A stretch of 48,601 nt of DNA, from positions 1 through 48,601 of the forward strand of contig NZ_JAIWHV010000027.1 in NCBI RefSeq assembly GCF_020177375.1, given 5' to 3'. A program made the position numbers and the translations under genes. Position 1 is the stretch's first letter. Every line of letters begins with the position of its first letter. The notes under the pieces are model-generated. The model was not told where the DNA came from, did no database searches, and saw only the letters and a program-made list of their open reading frames with translations. The stretch is from Saliphagus infecundisoli (GTDB lineage: Archaea > Halobacteriota > Halobacteria > Halobacteriales > Natrialbaceae). Positions 17,275 through 24,620 of this stretch are shown in pieces.

Positions 17275-18045
17275 TCAGTTGCTCGCGGAGACTTGGTCGC
17301 CGATCTGAAGACGCTGTCCGCGATCAACGCCCGGAACTCGTGTAATGATCATGACTGTATAGGGGTGATCGAACGCCGTTGGATCCGCCCACTCGGGGAA
17401 CGTCTCCTCCCGGTTCCGTACGAACCGTTGCCTGAACTCGGGGAGAGGTTCCCCGCTGTCGGGATCGCGCTGGGGAACGACACACCGTCCACACGGGGTG
17501 ACGCCCTCGAATGTGACGTCGCCGATCTTGAACGAGGGCGCGTCATCTCCGACGAACCGATCCTCCCAGAACGGGGGGACGCCCGACACCTCGATATTCG
17601 CCCGAAGCCGCCTCCGTACACCCTCGACGGCCAGCTCGTCGAACCACGAGGCAACTGCCTTTACTGTCGCGGTACTGATAACTGACGGCCCCATTTCTCG
17701 TCGGTCGACGTACCCCGTCGATTGGTCCCGCGATAACTCTATGTGTTCCTCGAAGAACTCCCCGAGCCAGTGTGCACATGCCTCCCGATCGCTGACGAGA
17801 TTGAACCTCCGTTTTCGACCGTCCGGAGGTTCGATCGCCAGTTCGTACGATTCTGGATCGAAGCCAGTACGGAGGTCGTGAATCCTGTCGGTCCGTTTCC
17901 CGTTGAGAATCTCGCCATCCGAATCGAAGAGTGCAAACTCCCGGTCGAACTCAAGCGTCCCTCCATCTAGCACCGATGCTGCGTCAACCTCAATCCCGTC
18001 GAGTCCCTTGACCGGATACACCCGCAGCCGCTCGAGTCGTGCCAT
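17275..18045 (-). CDS. MOSC-domain protein (mARC-like)
   Basis: 256 residues. The N-terminal beta-barrel (LERLRVYPVKGLDGIEVDAA) is the MOSC_N module and the MOSC core contains RRLRANIEVSGVPPFWEDRF and TPCGRCVVPQRDPDSG with the conserved cysteine presumed to hold the Mo or transferred sulfur. It ends VPGVDRGQRLQIGDQV, typical for the family. Related proteins are Mo-cofactor sulfurases or amidoxime/N-oxide reductases such as mARC. Near a nitrate reductase and mobA, either reduction of N-hydroxylated compounds or Mo-cofactor maturation is possible. Confidence 0.85.
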   Translation of the reverse strand: MARLERLRVYPVKGLDGIEVDAASVLDGGTLEFDREFALFDSDGEILNGKRTDRIHDLRTGFDPESYELAIEPPDGRKRRFNLVSDREACAHWLGEFFEEHIELSRDQSTGYVDRREMGPSVISTATVKAVASWFDELAVEGVRRRLRANIEVSGVPPFWEDRFVGDDAPSFKIGDVTFEGVTPCGRCVVPQRDPDSGEPLPEFRQRFVRNREETFPEWADPTAFDHPYTVMIITRVPGVDRGQRLQIGDQVSASN

Positions 18046-18151
18046 GGTGGATGCTTGTAATCGGATCCGTTAAGCGTTCGTGCGAAGGCGGGGGCCGTTC
18101 AAGATCACAACTATCTGGTTTGACCTATCCAACCAGGCCCGCTGAACACCC

Positions 18152-19330
18152 TCACCGCGTTGCAAACGCCCCGGCGAGCAGGTAGCCGTACCCGAGGGCA
18201 CCACCGATACCGAGGAGAATCCCCATTCCCTCGAAAAAAGCGGTTGCGGTCGCGAGTCCGCCTGCTTGAAGCGCAACCCCACCAGCGAGCAGGACGATGA
18301 CGACGAGCGCAGTTCGGTCGGCACAGCCCGGCCATTGCCCGACATTCGGCGGGTAGAACTGAAAGGAGACGCCGATGATAGTAAGTCCGAGAAAGCCAAG
18401 CAACATAAGGCGTCGGTGGGCCGCGATTAGATCCACCGAGAGCCCGGTGATCGCGATCCAGAGACCGACGAACACTGCCACGACACCGCCGGCTGCGCCC
18501 GCAGCGATGCCATAGAAGGCGACCCGGCGACGATCCGATCGGTAGAAGAGCAGAGCGAATCCGATTGCATAGCCGACGATCGCGATGGTCTCGAGTAGTC
18601 CGCCGACGAGGAGGAAGGTCCCGGCAGGAAGGGAGGCGGCCAGCAGGATTGGGCCAAGCGCGCCAGTTGAGAGGACGAGAATGACAAGTGGTTTGGGCAC
18701 GTCGGCGACGAGAAATCGGGGAAGGAGACGATATCCAAGTGCGAATATGAGCAGGGCTGCAACACCCGCTCCGAGAAGGTGCGTTGTTCGGGGGAGATAG
18801 GCGTCGAAAAGCGACGGGACAAGGCCATATGCGGCGACGGTCTCATAGCTCCCAAGAAGAAGGTACGCCAGCACGATCGGTACGAAGGCATTGGCAATCC
18901 GATCAACGGACGCCCGGTGGACGTTGACGCCTCCCGTCCCCGTCTCCCTGCCGGTCAGGTTATCCCGGACCGTCCAAGCGAGAGTTCCGACGAAAACGGC
19001 GACGCCCGCTGCCCAGAAGATTGCTCCGACGAGGCCAACGATTCGGGGGACGCCGGCGAACGGTTCAGCTGCCAGACACGCAACCCCGATCCCCCCGAGC
19101 GGAAGCCCAACAACTGCGGCTCGCGGATCAGCGAGCGTCCGATCGAAGTATGTCGGCACGAGTGAGTACGCCTTTCCGAAGACGATGCCCAGGACGAAGC
19201 CGTAGAGTCCGAGGACGACCTCGGTCCGATTCGGGATCCCGACAAGAAGGCTGACCTGCCAAAGAATTAGCCAACAAGCCGACACAGCGACGTATCGCCG
19301 TGCCCATCGTGATGTTTTGCCCCCGGTCAT
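18152..19330 (-). CDS. Polytopic membrane protein, NnrS-like / heme-copper-oxidase-I-like
   Basis: 392 residues with about twelve membrane segments. Notable conserved-looking sites: GIVFGKAYSLVPTYFDRTL near the start, a His in PRTTHLLGAG, and AAHRRLMLLGFLGLTIIGVS followed by FQFYPPNVG. The scattered histidines at membrane edges recall NnrS and the fold of oxidase subunit I, but the copper-site HPEVY motif is absent. NnrS proteins counter NO stress in denitrifiers. I am confident in the membrane topology and cautious about the name. The ATG at 19330 is preferred: a GGAGGTGA lies 11 bases upstream, and the alternative GTG at 19345 lies inside that site. Confidence 0.6.
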   Translation of the reverse strand: MTGGKTSRWARRYVAVSACWLILWQVSLLVGIPNRTEVVLGLYGFVLGIVFGKAYSLVPTYFDRTLADPRAAVVGLPLGGIGVACLAAEPFAGVPRIVGLVGAIFWAAGVAVFVGTLAWTVRDNLTGRETGTGGVNVHRASVDRIANAFVPIVLAYLLLGSYETVAAYGLVPSLFDAYLPRTTHLLGAGVAALLIFALGYRLLPRFLVADVPKPLVILVLSTGALGPILLAASLPAGTFLLVGGLLETIAIVGYAIGFALLFYRSDRRRVAFYGIAAGAAGGVVAVFVGLWIAITGLSVDLIAAHRRLMLLGFLGLTIIGVSFQFYPPNVGQWPGCADRTALVVIVLLAGGVALQAGGLATATAFFEGMGILLGIGGALGYGYLLAGAFATR

Positions 19331-19448
19331 GGATCCCCCGTTCACCTCCCTCAGCCAAACATTTGTCCCTCATCTAGAGAGATTACCGGTCTCAGTACCT
19401 CACAAAGCTGGTTAGTTGAGTCTGCTTGCTGAAAATGGATCTAAGACT

Positions 19449-19463
19449 ATCCGTCTTTAGTTA
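19449..19463. repeat. Left terminal inverted repeat of the ISH8-like element
   Basis: ATCCGTCTTTAGTTA; perfect complement of the right end at 20836-20850. Confidence 0.85.
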
Positions 19464-19502
19464 GCCCTCACACCTCGGTTACGTAGCGGTAACGAGCGTC
19501 TC

Positions 19503-20766
19503 TTAAAGGATTGGTCGTTGCTGGTGAATTTTCTGTGCGTCTTCGATCAATCGCTTCAACAGCGGCGGTGGCGAATAGCCGAGGTGTTTGCCGAGTTCGT
19601 GGAGGATGAGCTGGGCGTGCGACCGGAAGATCGCCGCCCAGCGCTCGGGCGGGAAAACGATTTCATCGTCGGCCTCTTCGGTGACCAGATCCAGCAGATC
19701 ACGGCTTACCAGCAGTGACAGCACCGCAGCGTACAGCAGAATCTCGACAACCGCCGGGTTGCTCGTGTCGAACTCGTCGAGTTCGTACTGTGTCTTCAGC
19801 TGCCGGAACAGCAACTCCACCCCCCCACCGACACCGGTACAGCGTTGCAAGATCAGCCGGGAGGAACTCCTCTCTGAACAGATTCGTGATGTAGAGATGG
19901 TAGTCATCGGCGTCCGCAACGAGGACGCCGACGACGCGGAACCCCTTCGTATCCAGCGACCGAATTCAATCGTACGGACCTCGCTTGAATTCCGCTTCGA
20001 CCTCGACGTCGATGTACTCGCGATGGAGATCGTCCACGACGTCGTGGATCTGCTTGCCTTCTAGAGGGATAACGCGGCCGCGCCATCCACGAAATTCCAC
20101 CGTTATCACCGGGTTTGCGCTTTTCTTCAGCCGACTCACGAAGTAGCCGTCGTTCTCATCGATCAACGCGAAGCGGCGATACTTGAAGTACGCGAGGTCG
20201 AGGAGAACGAGCCGCCCCTGCAGCCACGGCCCTGTCTCGAACAGTGTGCTGTCGTGCGCTTTTTCGTCAGTCACGTCAAGCCGTTCGATCGTCTGGTCGG
20301 TGGCATTGTGGAGCAGGTGGAGCGTCGCTCCAGCCTGCTCCTCTTTCCGGGCTTCGTACTCCTCGGAGAGAAATTCGTGCAACCGCAGTATGGTTCCATC
20401 AGCGATCATCACGTCCCTGAATCGGTCGATATCAGCGTCGACAGCGTCGGGAACAGCGACCTCGTCGAGTGCGGTCTCGACGAGGTCGCGGAGGTACTCC
20501 GCGAGCGAGGGTGTCAACCGCTGATAGAAGCCACCAGGCGAGATCGGTTCGTCGGCTGTGGAGTTGTAGCTGCGTCGGAAGCCAGCGAGTGTTCGGCTGT
20601 CGCCTGCAGCGAAGCCGAACACGAGCGCCCAGACGAACGCTGGAATCTGGAGTTTGCGGTCGCGTTCGACCACGCCGAGTTCCTTGGCGTGCTCTTCGAG
20701 GGACTCGGAGGGAAATAATGTAGTGAGCCGACGCATAAGCCGGGATGAGGAGGCTTTGGTTGACAC
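19503..20766 (-). pseudogene. IS4-family (ISH8-type) transposase with one stop and one frameshift
   Basis: Read on the minus strand, the frame from 20766 gives an ISH8-like transposase start (MSTKASSSRLMRRLTTLFPS) with the first catalytic Asp region at DVMIADGTILRL. An in-frame TGA at 19966-19968 follows FKRGPYD; past it the same frame continues as RSLDTKGFRVVGVLVADADD and LATLYRCRW. At a run of seven G (plus-strand C at 19820-19826) the frame shifts, and the normal VELLFRQLKTQYEL (with the Glu of the Y-R-E region) resumes in the frame ending at 19503. So one nonsense change (probably GGA to TGA) and one extra base in a homopolymer inactivate it. Confidence 0.88.
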
Positions 20767-20835
20767 AGCCGTCGCCTCCTCATTCCTCTCGCAAAGAAAT
20801 CCCGATAAGTCGCCGCTGTCATGCGGTTCGTCTCT

Positions 20836-20850
20836 TAACTAAAGACGGAT
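20836..20850. repeat. Right terminal inverted repeat of the ISH8-like element
   Basis: TAACTAAAGACGGAT; perfect complement of the left end at 19449-19463. Confidence 0.85.
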
Positions 20851-20861
20851 GTTTTAGAGCT

Positions 20862-21524
20862 TTAATCGGCGTCAAGCGGTTCGAACACGTACATGTTATT
20901 TATGTTGATATCGTAGAAAACCGTTCCCTCTGGCATCCGATAGAACCGCCAGAGCGCGTAGAGATCACCCACTGATCCAGCAGTATTCAACACGAGGGCG
21001 AACAACGCCGACGTGGCGACCAATGGACTGGGAACCGCGAGTAACGGCAGACAGAGGGCAGTAAAAATCGCCAACGGTGCGATCCCGACCCGAAGGTTAT
21101 GCTCACGGGAGTGAAACTGGTGAAACACCGCTGCGTATACCGCCCCAAATCGCCACCAGACGCCGTAGTTCACGTCGTATCCGTATCGCTGAAAAACCAC
21201 GCCGTGGAGCAGTTCGTGGACCACGGCGACGGTCAGAAACGCGACCACCAAGGGGACCGCCATTCGGATGAGATCGAAGCCCAAGCTGATTCCCTCCTCG
21301 CCCTCAACTTCAAAGACGAAAAACAGAGCCTCTGAGCCTTGCAACTGAATTAAAAGCCACCCGTAGACGACAGTGGAGACGACCGTCAGTACAATCCCAG
21401 CCAGAGTAAGGGGCAGTTTGGAATATTCAAACTGATATGGGTCATTGTATCCCTCCGGCGTCGGCGGCGGAGAGGCGTCGTCGGCTTCGGTTTCAGCGGC
21501 TTCAATCGAGTCTTTGTCCGTCAT
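20862..21524 (-). CDS. DUF3267-family membrane zinc peptidase-like protein
   Basis: 220 residues. Four hydrophobic segments surround the zinc motif VAVVHELLHGVVFQRYGY (HExxH), with a later NTAGSVGDLYALWRF whose Asp could be the third ligand. This is the DUF3267 / putative zincin pattern. A Pro-rich acidic N-terminal tail (about 30 residues) faces the cytoplasm. Its substrate is unknown. The ISH8-like element ends 12 bases beyond its stop, so the gene is intact but has probably lost its native terminator. Confidence 0.82.
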   Translation of the reverse strand: MTDKDSIEAAETEADDASPPPTPEGYNDPYQFEYSKLPLTLAGIVLTVVSTVVYGWLLIQLQGSEALFFVFEVEGEEGISLGFDLIRMAVPLVVAFLTVAVVHELLHGVVFQRYGYDVNYGVWWRFGAVYAAVFHQFHSREHNLRVGIAPLAIFTALCLPLLAVPSPLVATSALFALVLNTAGSVGDLYALWRFYRMPEGTVFYDININNMYVFEPLDAD

Positions 21525-21679
21525 CTACGACATTCGTCAACTGATTAAAGTACTCTTATTGTATATGTAATTATTGCTTCCAGACCGACGAAACCCTTCC
21601 CGCGCTGCATACACCCTCTATATCCAACATGGCGTTTGCATCAAATTCTGAGGGTTCAACAGAGCCAGGAGGGCATAAT

Positions 21680-21895
21680 TCACTCGGGTGCATATCCCCA
21701 CATCTCGACGATTTCGTGTAACTCTTCGTCATTAGTAGTCTCGGGATCGTACTCGATAGCCAAGGCTCGATTATCCGTCTCAATGGTCACTCCATCGATC
21801 CCAGCGGTTCCTTCCAAGACGGTGATGATCGTGTTCTCGCAGTTGTCGCACTCGAAGACCGTATCGATGACCGGTACGGTGGCAATTGAGTCCAT
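21680..21895 (-). CDS. Heavy-metal-associated (HMA) domain peptide
   Basis: 71 residues forming one HMA ferredoxin-like fold. The metal loop reads FECDNCENTI (CxxC) instead of the usual GMTCxxC, and the C-terminus MWGYAPE matches the end of the fold (GY-x-P-E). Probably a copper or similar soft-metal chaperone; the loop change may alter specificity. It lies alone between two other minus-strand genes. Confidence 0.78.
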   Translation of the reverse strand: MDSIATVPVIDTVFECDNCENTIITVLEGTAGIDGVTIETDNRALAIEYDPETTNDEELHEIVEMWGYAPE

Positions 21896-22050
21896 ATCGT
21901 TTTGCTAGTCGACGTCGAACGGTGGTAACGATTCACACGAATTTGTTCCGAGTGTCAGTGACCTTCGTAGAGATCCACTTAGTTTATCGGAGAGCATTCA
22001 GCACCCCCTGCGGGTTTATGGCCTGTCGCACAGTCAGATAGATCGGGCGG

Positions 22051-22317
22051 TTACTGGGTTCCGGTAGGCAACTGGTCCACTGTCTTGACCTCTCCAATGC
22101 GCTCGATCGCCCCGATTGGGATTTCAGTAATAGCCGTGATGATGAGATCATCTTCACCTCCATTCGAGCCTTTCTCTACGTCGATTACCAACTCCTCGTA
22201 GTACTTCCGAATTGTGGCAACGACGTACTCGTCCCGACCCGGTCTCGTTCGAATCAGATACGAATACTGCTCCACGTCTTCTGAATCTCCCATTTCACTC
22301 AAGCTATCGGTGGTCAA
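22051..22317 (-). CDS. Hypothetical small acidic protein
   Basis: 88 residues, beginning MTTDSLSEMGDSEDVEQYSY. A short beta-alpha-beta-like core (YVVATIRKYYEELVIDVEKG then LIITAITEIPIGAIERIG) suggests a small regulatory or binding domain, but I do not recognise a family. No membrane segment or metal motif. Codon use looks haloarchaeal. The following (upstream, minus-strand) small gene at 22399-22575 is 81 bases away. Confidence 0.55.
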   Translation of the reverse strand: MTTDSLSEMGDSEDVEQYSYLIRTRPGRDEYVVATIRKYYEELVIDVEKGSNGGEDDLIITAITEIPIGAIERIGEVKTVDQLPTGTQ

Positions 22318-22398
22318 TCATCGCCAAATCACTGCTGTTTTGGATCCTGTCGGAGGCAATAACGAGTCTATCCCGCGGCCGAGACCTATCAAACTCCG

Positions 22399-22575
22399 TC
22401 ATTGGGTCCGGGGGCCCTTGACCGTCAGGAGAAGACTTTGAATCGCTTTCCCGACAAAAAATCCCACGATGGCGCCGAATAGTACTGAGTCAATTCCTTG
22501 GATGGCGACGACGGTGAGTGCACCGAGGATTGCGAACCCGACTCCGAACGTCCACCTTCGTCTCATCACGCCCAT
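22399..22575 (-). CDS. 58-residue two-segment membrane peptide
   Basis: MGVMRRRWTFGVGFAILGAL begins it; a basic start is followed by two hydrophobic segments (FAILGALTVVAIQG and VLFGAIVGFFVGKAIQSLLL) and a short basic tail. It is too small for most gene callers. The positive-inside pattern and clean codon use argue that it is real. No Shine-Dalgarno site lies before the ATG, so it may be leaderless. Function unknown. Confidence 0.5.
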   Translation of the reverse strand: MGVMRRRWTFGVGFAILGALTVVAIQGIDSVLFGAIVGFFVGKAIQSLLLTVKGPRTQ

Positions 22576-22710
22576 AGGTCAGGTGATGTCGTCGAATCGA
22601 CGCGACGCGGTATTGTAGCGATCATTGGTTGAGGGATGAGCCCAGACTAGCAAAACCGGCTGACTAACGGCCGTTTGGGTACGCGCTCCACGATGAGTGC
22701 CACGGAACTC

Positions 22711-23040
22711 TCACTCCTCACTGACGTGTACTGGTGATTCTGTCGTCGATCGATCGACGGCGACCTCGTGAATCTCGACCTGGTTCCCGTCCTTGAAGGC
22801 ACGTTCCGCGGACGCCTCTTGGTGTGCTGACTCGAAGACAGTACTTTCTCGCCACGCTTCGTAGTCTTCTCTCGTCTCCCAGAACGTCATGGTGATGTGG
22901 CCCTCCGCGTCGACGGGTGCGAGGACTGTCATCCCGCGGAACCCCGGCCTATCCTCAATCCCGTAACTCGTTCGGAGGCGCTCTTCGAATATCTCTACCC
23001 GCTCATCCGGAATGGTAATCCGGTTAGAAACGACGATCAT
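22711..23040 (-). CDS. Antibiotic-biosynthesis-monooxygenase (ABM)-fold protein
   Basis: 109 residues. MIVVSNRITIPDERVEIFEE, RPGFRGMTVLAPVD and ITMTFWETREDYEAWRES form the classic ABM dimeric ferredoxin-like pattern. Relatives include small heme-degrading or quinone-modifying monooxygenases and stress proteins. The conserved Trp in DYEAWRES is present; heme-ligand residues are not certain. It stands divergent from the CGCGG-type paralogue, with 107 bases between start codons. Confidence 0.8.
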   Translation of the reverse strand: MIVVSNRITIPDERVEIFEERLRTSYGIEDRPGFRGMTVLAPVDAEGHITMTFWETREDYEAWRESTVFESAHQEASAERAFKDGNQVEIHEVAVDRSTTESPVHVSEE

Positions 23041-23147
23041 TCCTGTGAGACCGTTAGTGCCGCCGTCTCCTAAATTCTCGCTCGGATATGTTCGTGCCGA
23101 GTACGTTCGTTCGTGAATTTAAGGTTATAACCGTGGTAGCTTCGAGA

Positions 23148-23462
23148 ATGGCCGACACCGTCAGCGATCACGAGAACCACGGGACCGAACCGGTCACCGA
23201 TCACGTCCACAGTAGCGCATGGATAGCAGACCTCGAACGACCCGAACACGCGGCAGATCGAGAGCTACTGGTCGAAGAGGGGATTACAGCGGTCGAGAAT
23301 ACCGTCGGGGGGTCTTTCGTCCAACTCGTCACCTACGAGGCATACGGGCACCCATCAGAGTATCTCCACGAACCACCCGAGGAAACGTTCGGTGACTCGG
23401 TCCACTGGGAGTACGTCTGTCAATGCAACCGTGGCGGTCATATCGTCCGCGTCGAGGTATGA
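23148..23462 (+). CDS. Divergent CGCGG-type small protein (candidate modified peptide)
   Basis: 104 residues, clearly paralogous to the 2948-3274 protein: GTEPVTDHVHSSAWIADLER, VQLVTYEAYGHPSEYLHE and HWEYVCQCNRGGHIVRVEV align along the whole length. The C-terminal motif differs: the paralogue has EQCGCGGH, here it is CQCNRGGH. A Cys-x-Cys pair is kept but moved two residues toward the N-terminus, and one Gly-Cys is replaced by Asn-Arg. The His-rich N-terminus is also mostly lost. Start ATG at 23148 aligns with the paralogue; an upstream start adds an unlike tail. It is followed 36 bases later by the methyltransferase-like gene. Confidence 0.68.
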   Translation: MADTVSDHENHGTEPVTDHVHSSAWIADLERPEHAADRELLVEEGITAVENTVGGSFVQLVTYEAYGHPSEYLHEPPEETFGDSVHWEYVCQCNRGGHIVRVEV

Positions 23463-23498
23463 GTGTGCGAACGGTCAACCGTGACTTGACGCCCGAAG

Positions 23499-24470
23499 AT
23501 GACGACTACTGTTAGTGACCTTCGGCTCGCTGCCGAGCGATTGCGGAAGGCACTTGCAGAGTATGAGTCGTTCCTCAGTGGCTGGCAGGACGCAAACGAG
23601 CCACTCTCGAACGACGACCACGCTACACCGGCAGAACCGGACGCGACGATGCAGGAAGTACAGGAGTCAGGCGTCGCGGTCACAAACGACGTCCTTGAGC
23701 GCTATCACGCAGCCAGCGACGCGGTGACGGGGTATGTTCAGCAAACCCGAGATCAAACAGATTCTGACTGGTCCGAAGTCATCGCCGCAACCGAACCGGT
23801 GCGGAAGGCGACACTGGCGGTTCATGCAGCCGGGTATGGCACCCACCCTGAGACGGGTGAACGCGACTATTTGTTGCCAGCTGAACTGTGTCCCGCCCGC
23901 CGGGTGTCGATGAACGCCGGCACGTCGCCAGTCACCTTCACAGATAGGATCGCCCAGTACCGAGCCGTCGCCAATCGGTTCGGTATCGACGCCGATGTCG
24001 TGTACCACCCTGGATCGGGTCACGGCGTGAGCCCATCGGTCGCGTTTCCCGAGACCGATGTTACGTACGTCGATGTCGACGTGGCGGCGATGGACGACTT
24101 GGCAGCAGCGGGGTACGCGGCCCGTTGGGCCGATGCTACGACATATACTGTGGGTGGTGGCGCCGACGTGATCATCCTTCGAAATGCGGGGCTCGTCGAG
24201 GAGGCAATCGTAGAGAGGAACCTGCGAGCGGGCGGTTGGGTGTTCGCCAATGACCACCTCGAATCCGCTCGCCACGTGGCAGGGATGGGTCGAATAGAAC
24301 TCTTGGGAGTCGTTCCGGACGATTGGCCAGGTGACACCCCACGGATCGAGACTACGGATTTAGACCCATCTCACATCGAAAGAGAGGGCAAGATGTCTCC
24401 ACAGTCCGGGTCCACCGACTGGGAAGTGTCGCCGCTCGATCTCTACGTATTTCGCGAGAGTACCTGTTGA
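23499..24470 (+). CDS. Rossmann-fold, SAM-methyltransferase-like protein
   Basis: 323 residues. The N-terminal about 125 residues are helical; a Rossmann-like core follows with DADVVYHPGSGHGVSPSVAF (glycine-rich motif-I-like loop), VTYVDVDVAAMDDLAAAGYA (acidic strand-2 end), GADVIILRNAGLVEEAIVER and RAGGWVFANDHLESA. This order fits a class I methyltransferase, although the loop PGSGHG is not the standard E/DxGxGxG. Substrate unknown. It lies between the divergent CGCGG-type peptide and the DUF2249 repeat protein, all on one strand, which invites the idea that it modifies one of them. Confidence 0.55.
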   Translation: MTTTVSDLRLAAERLRKALAEYESFLSGWQDANEPLSNDDHATPAEPDATMQEVQESGVAVTNDVLERYHAASDAVTGYVQQTRDQTDSDWSEVIAATEPVRKATLAVHAAGYGTHPETGERDYLLPAELCPARRVSMNAGTSPVTFTDRIAQYRAVANRFGIDADVVYHPGSGHGVSPSVAFPETDVTYVDVDVAAMDDLAAAGYAARWADATTYTVGGGADVIILRNAGLVEEAIVERNLRAGGWVFANDHLESARHVAGMGRIELLGVVPDDWPGDTPRIETTDLDPSHIEREGKMSPQSGSTDWEVSPLDLYVFRESTC

Positions 24471-24620
24471 AGGCGTGCCAGTTATCGAACAAAGAGTCTC
24501 CGTGACGAGTCGTCGGCTATTGATCTGGTCCCGGGGAACGAACTGTGAGGTGGACGCTTCGAGGTGTTGGCGGAAGTGTTCGCCCCAGTGTCTATGCACC
24601 CCGGCACTAAAGTCGACAGT

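Larger units (their letters stand above)
19449..20850 (-). mobile_element. ISH8-like IS4-family insertion sequence, inactive
   Basis: 1402 bases bounded by 15-bp inverted repeats that match perfectly: ATCCGTCTTTAGTTA at 19449-19463 and its complement at 20836-20850. The length and the transposase type fit ISH8 of the IS4 family. Flanking bases do not give a clear direct repeat. The element ends 12 bases from the stop of the DUF3267 gene and lies 118 bases upstream of the NnrS-like start. Its transposase carries two disabling changes, so it cannot move unaided. Confidence 0.88.

Noticed and set aside
19503..20766. Programmed frameshifting at the seven-G run to make an active transposase.
   Set aside because: IS4-type transposases are normally made from one frame, and a separate TGA upstream already interrupts this copy.
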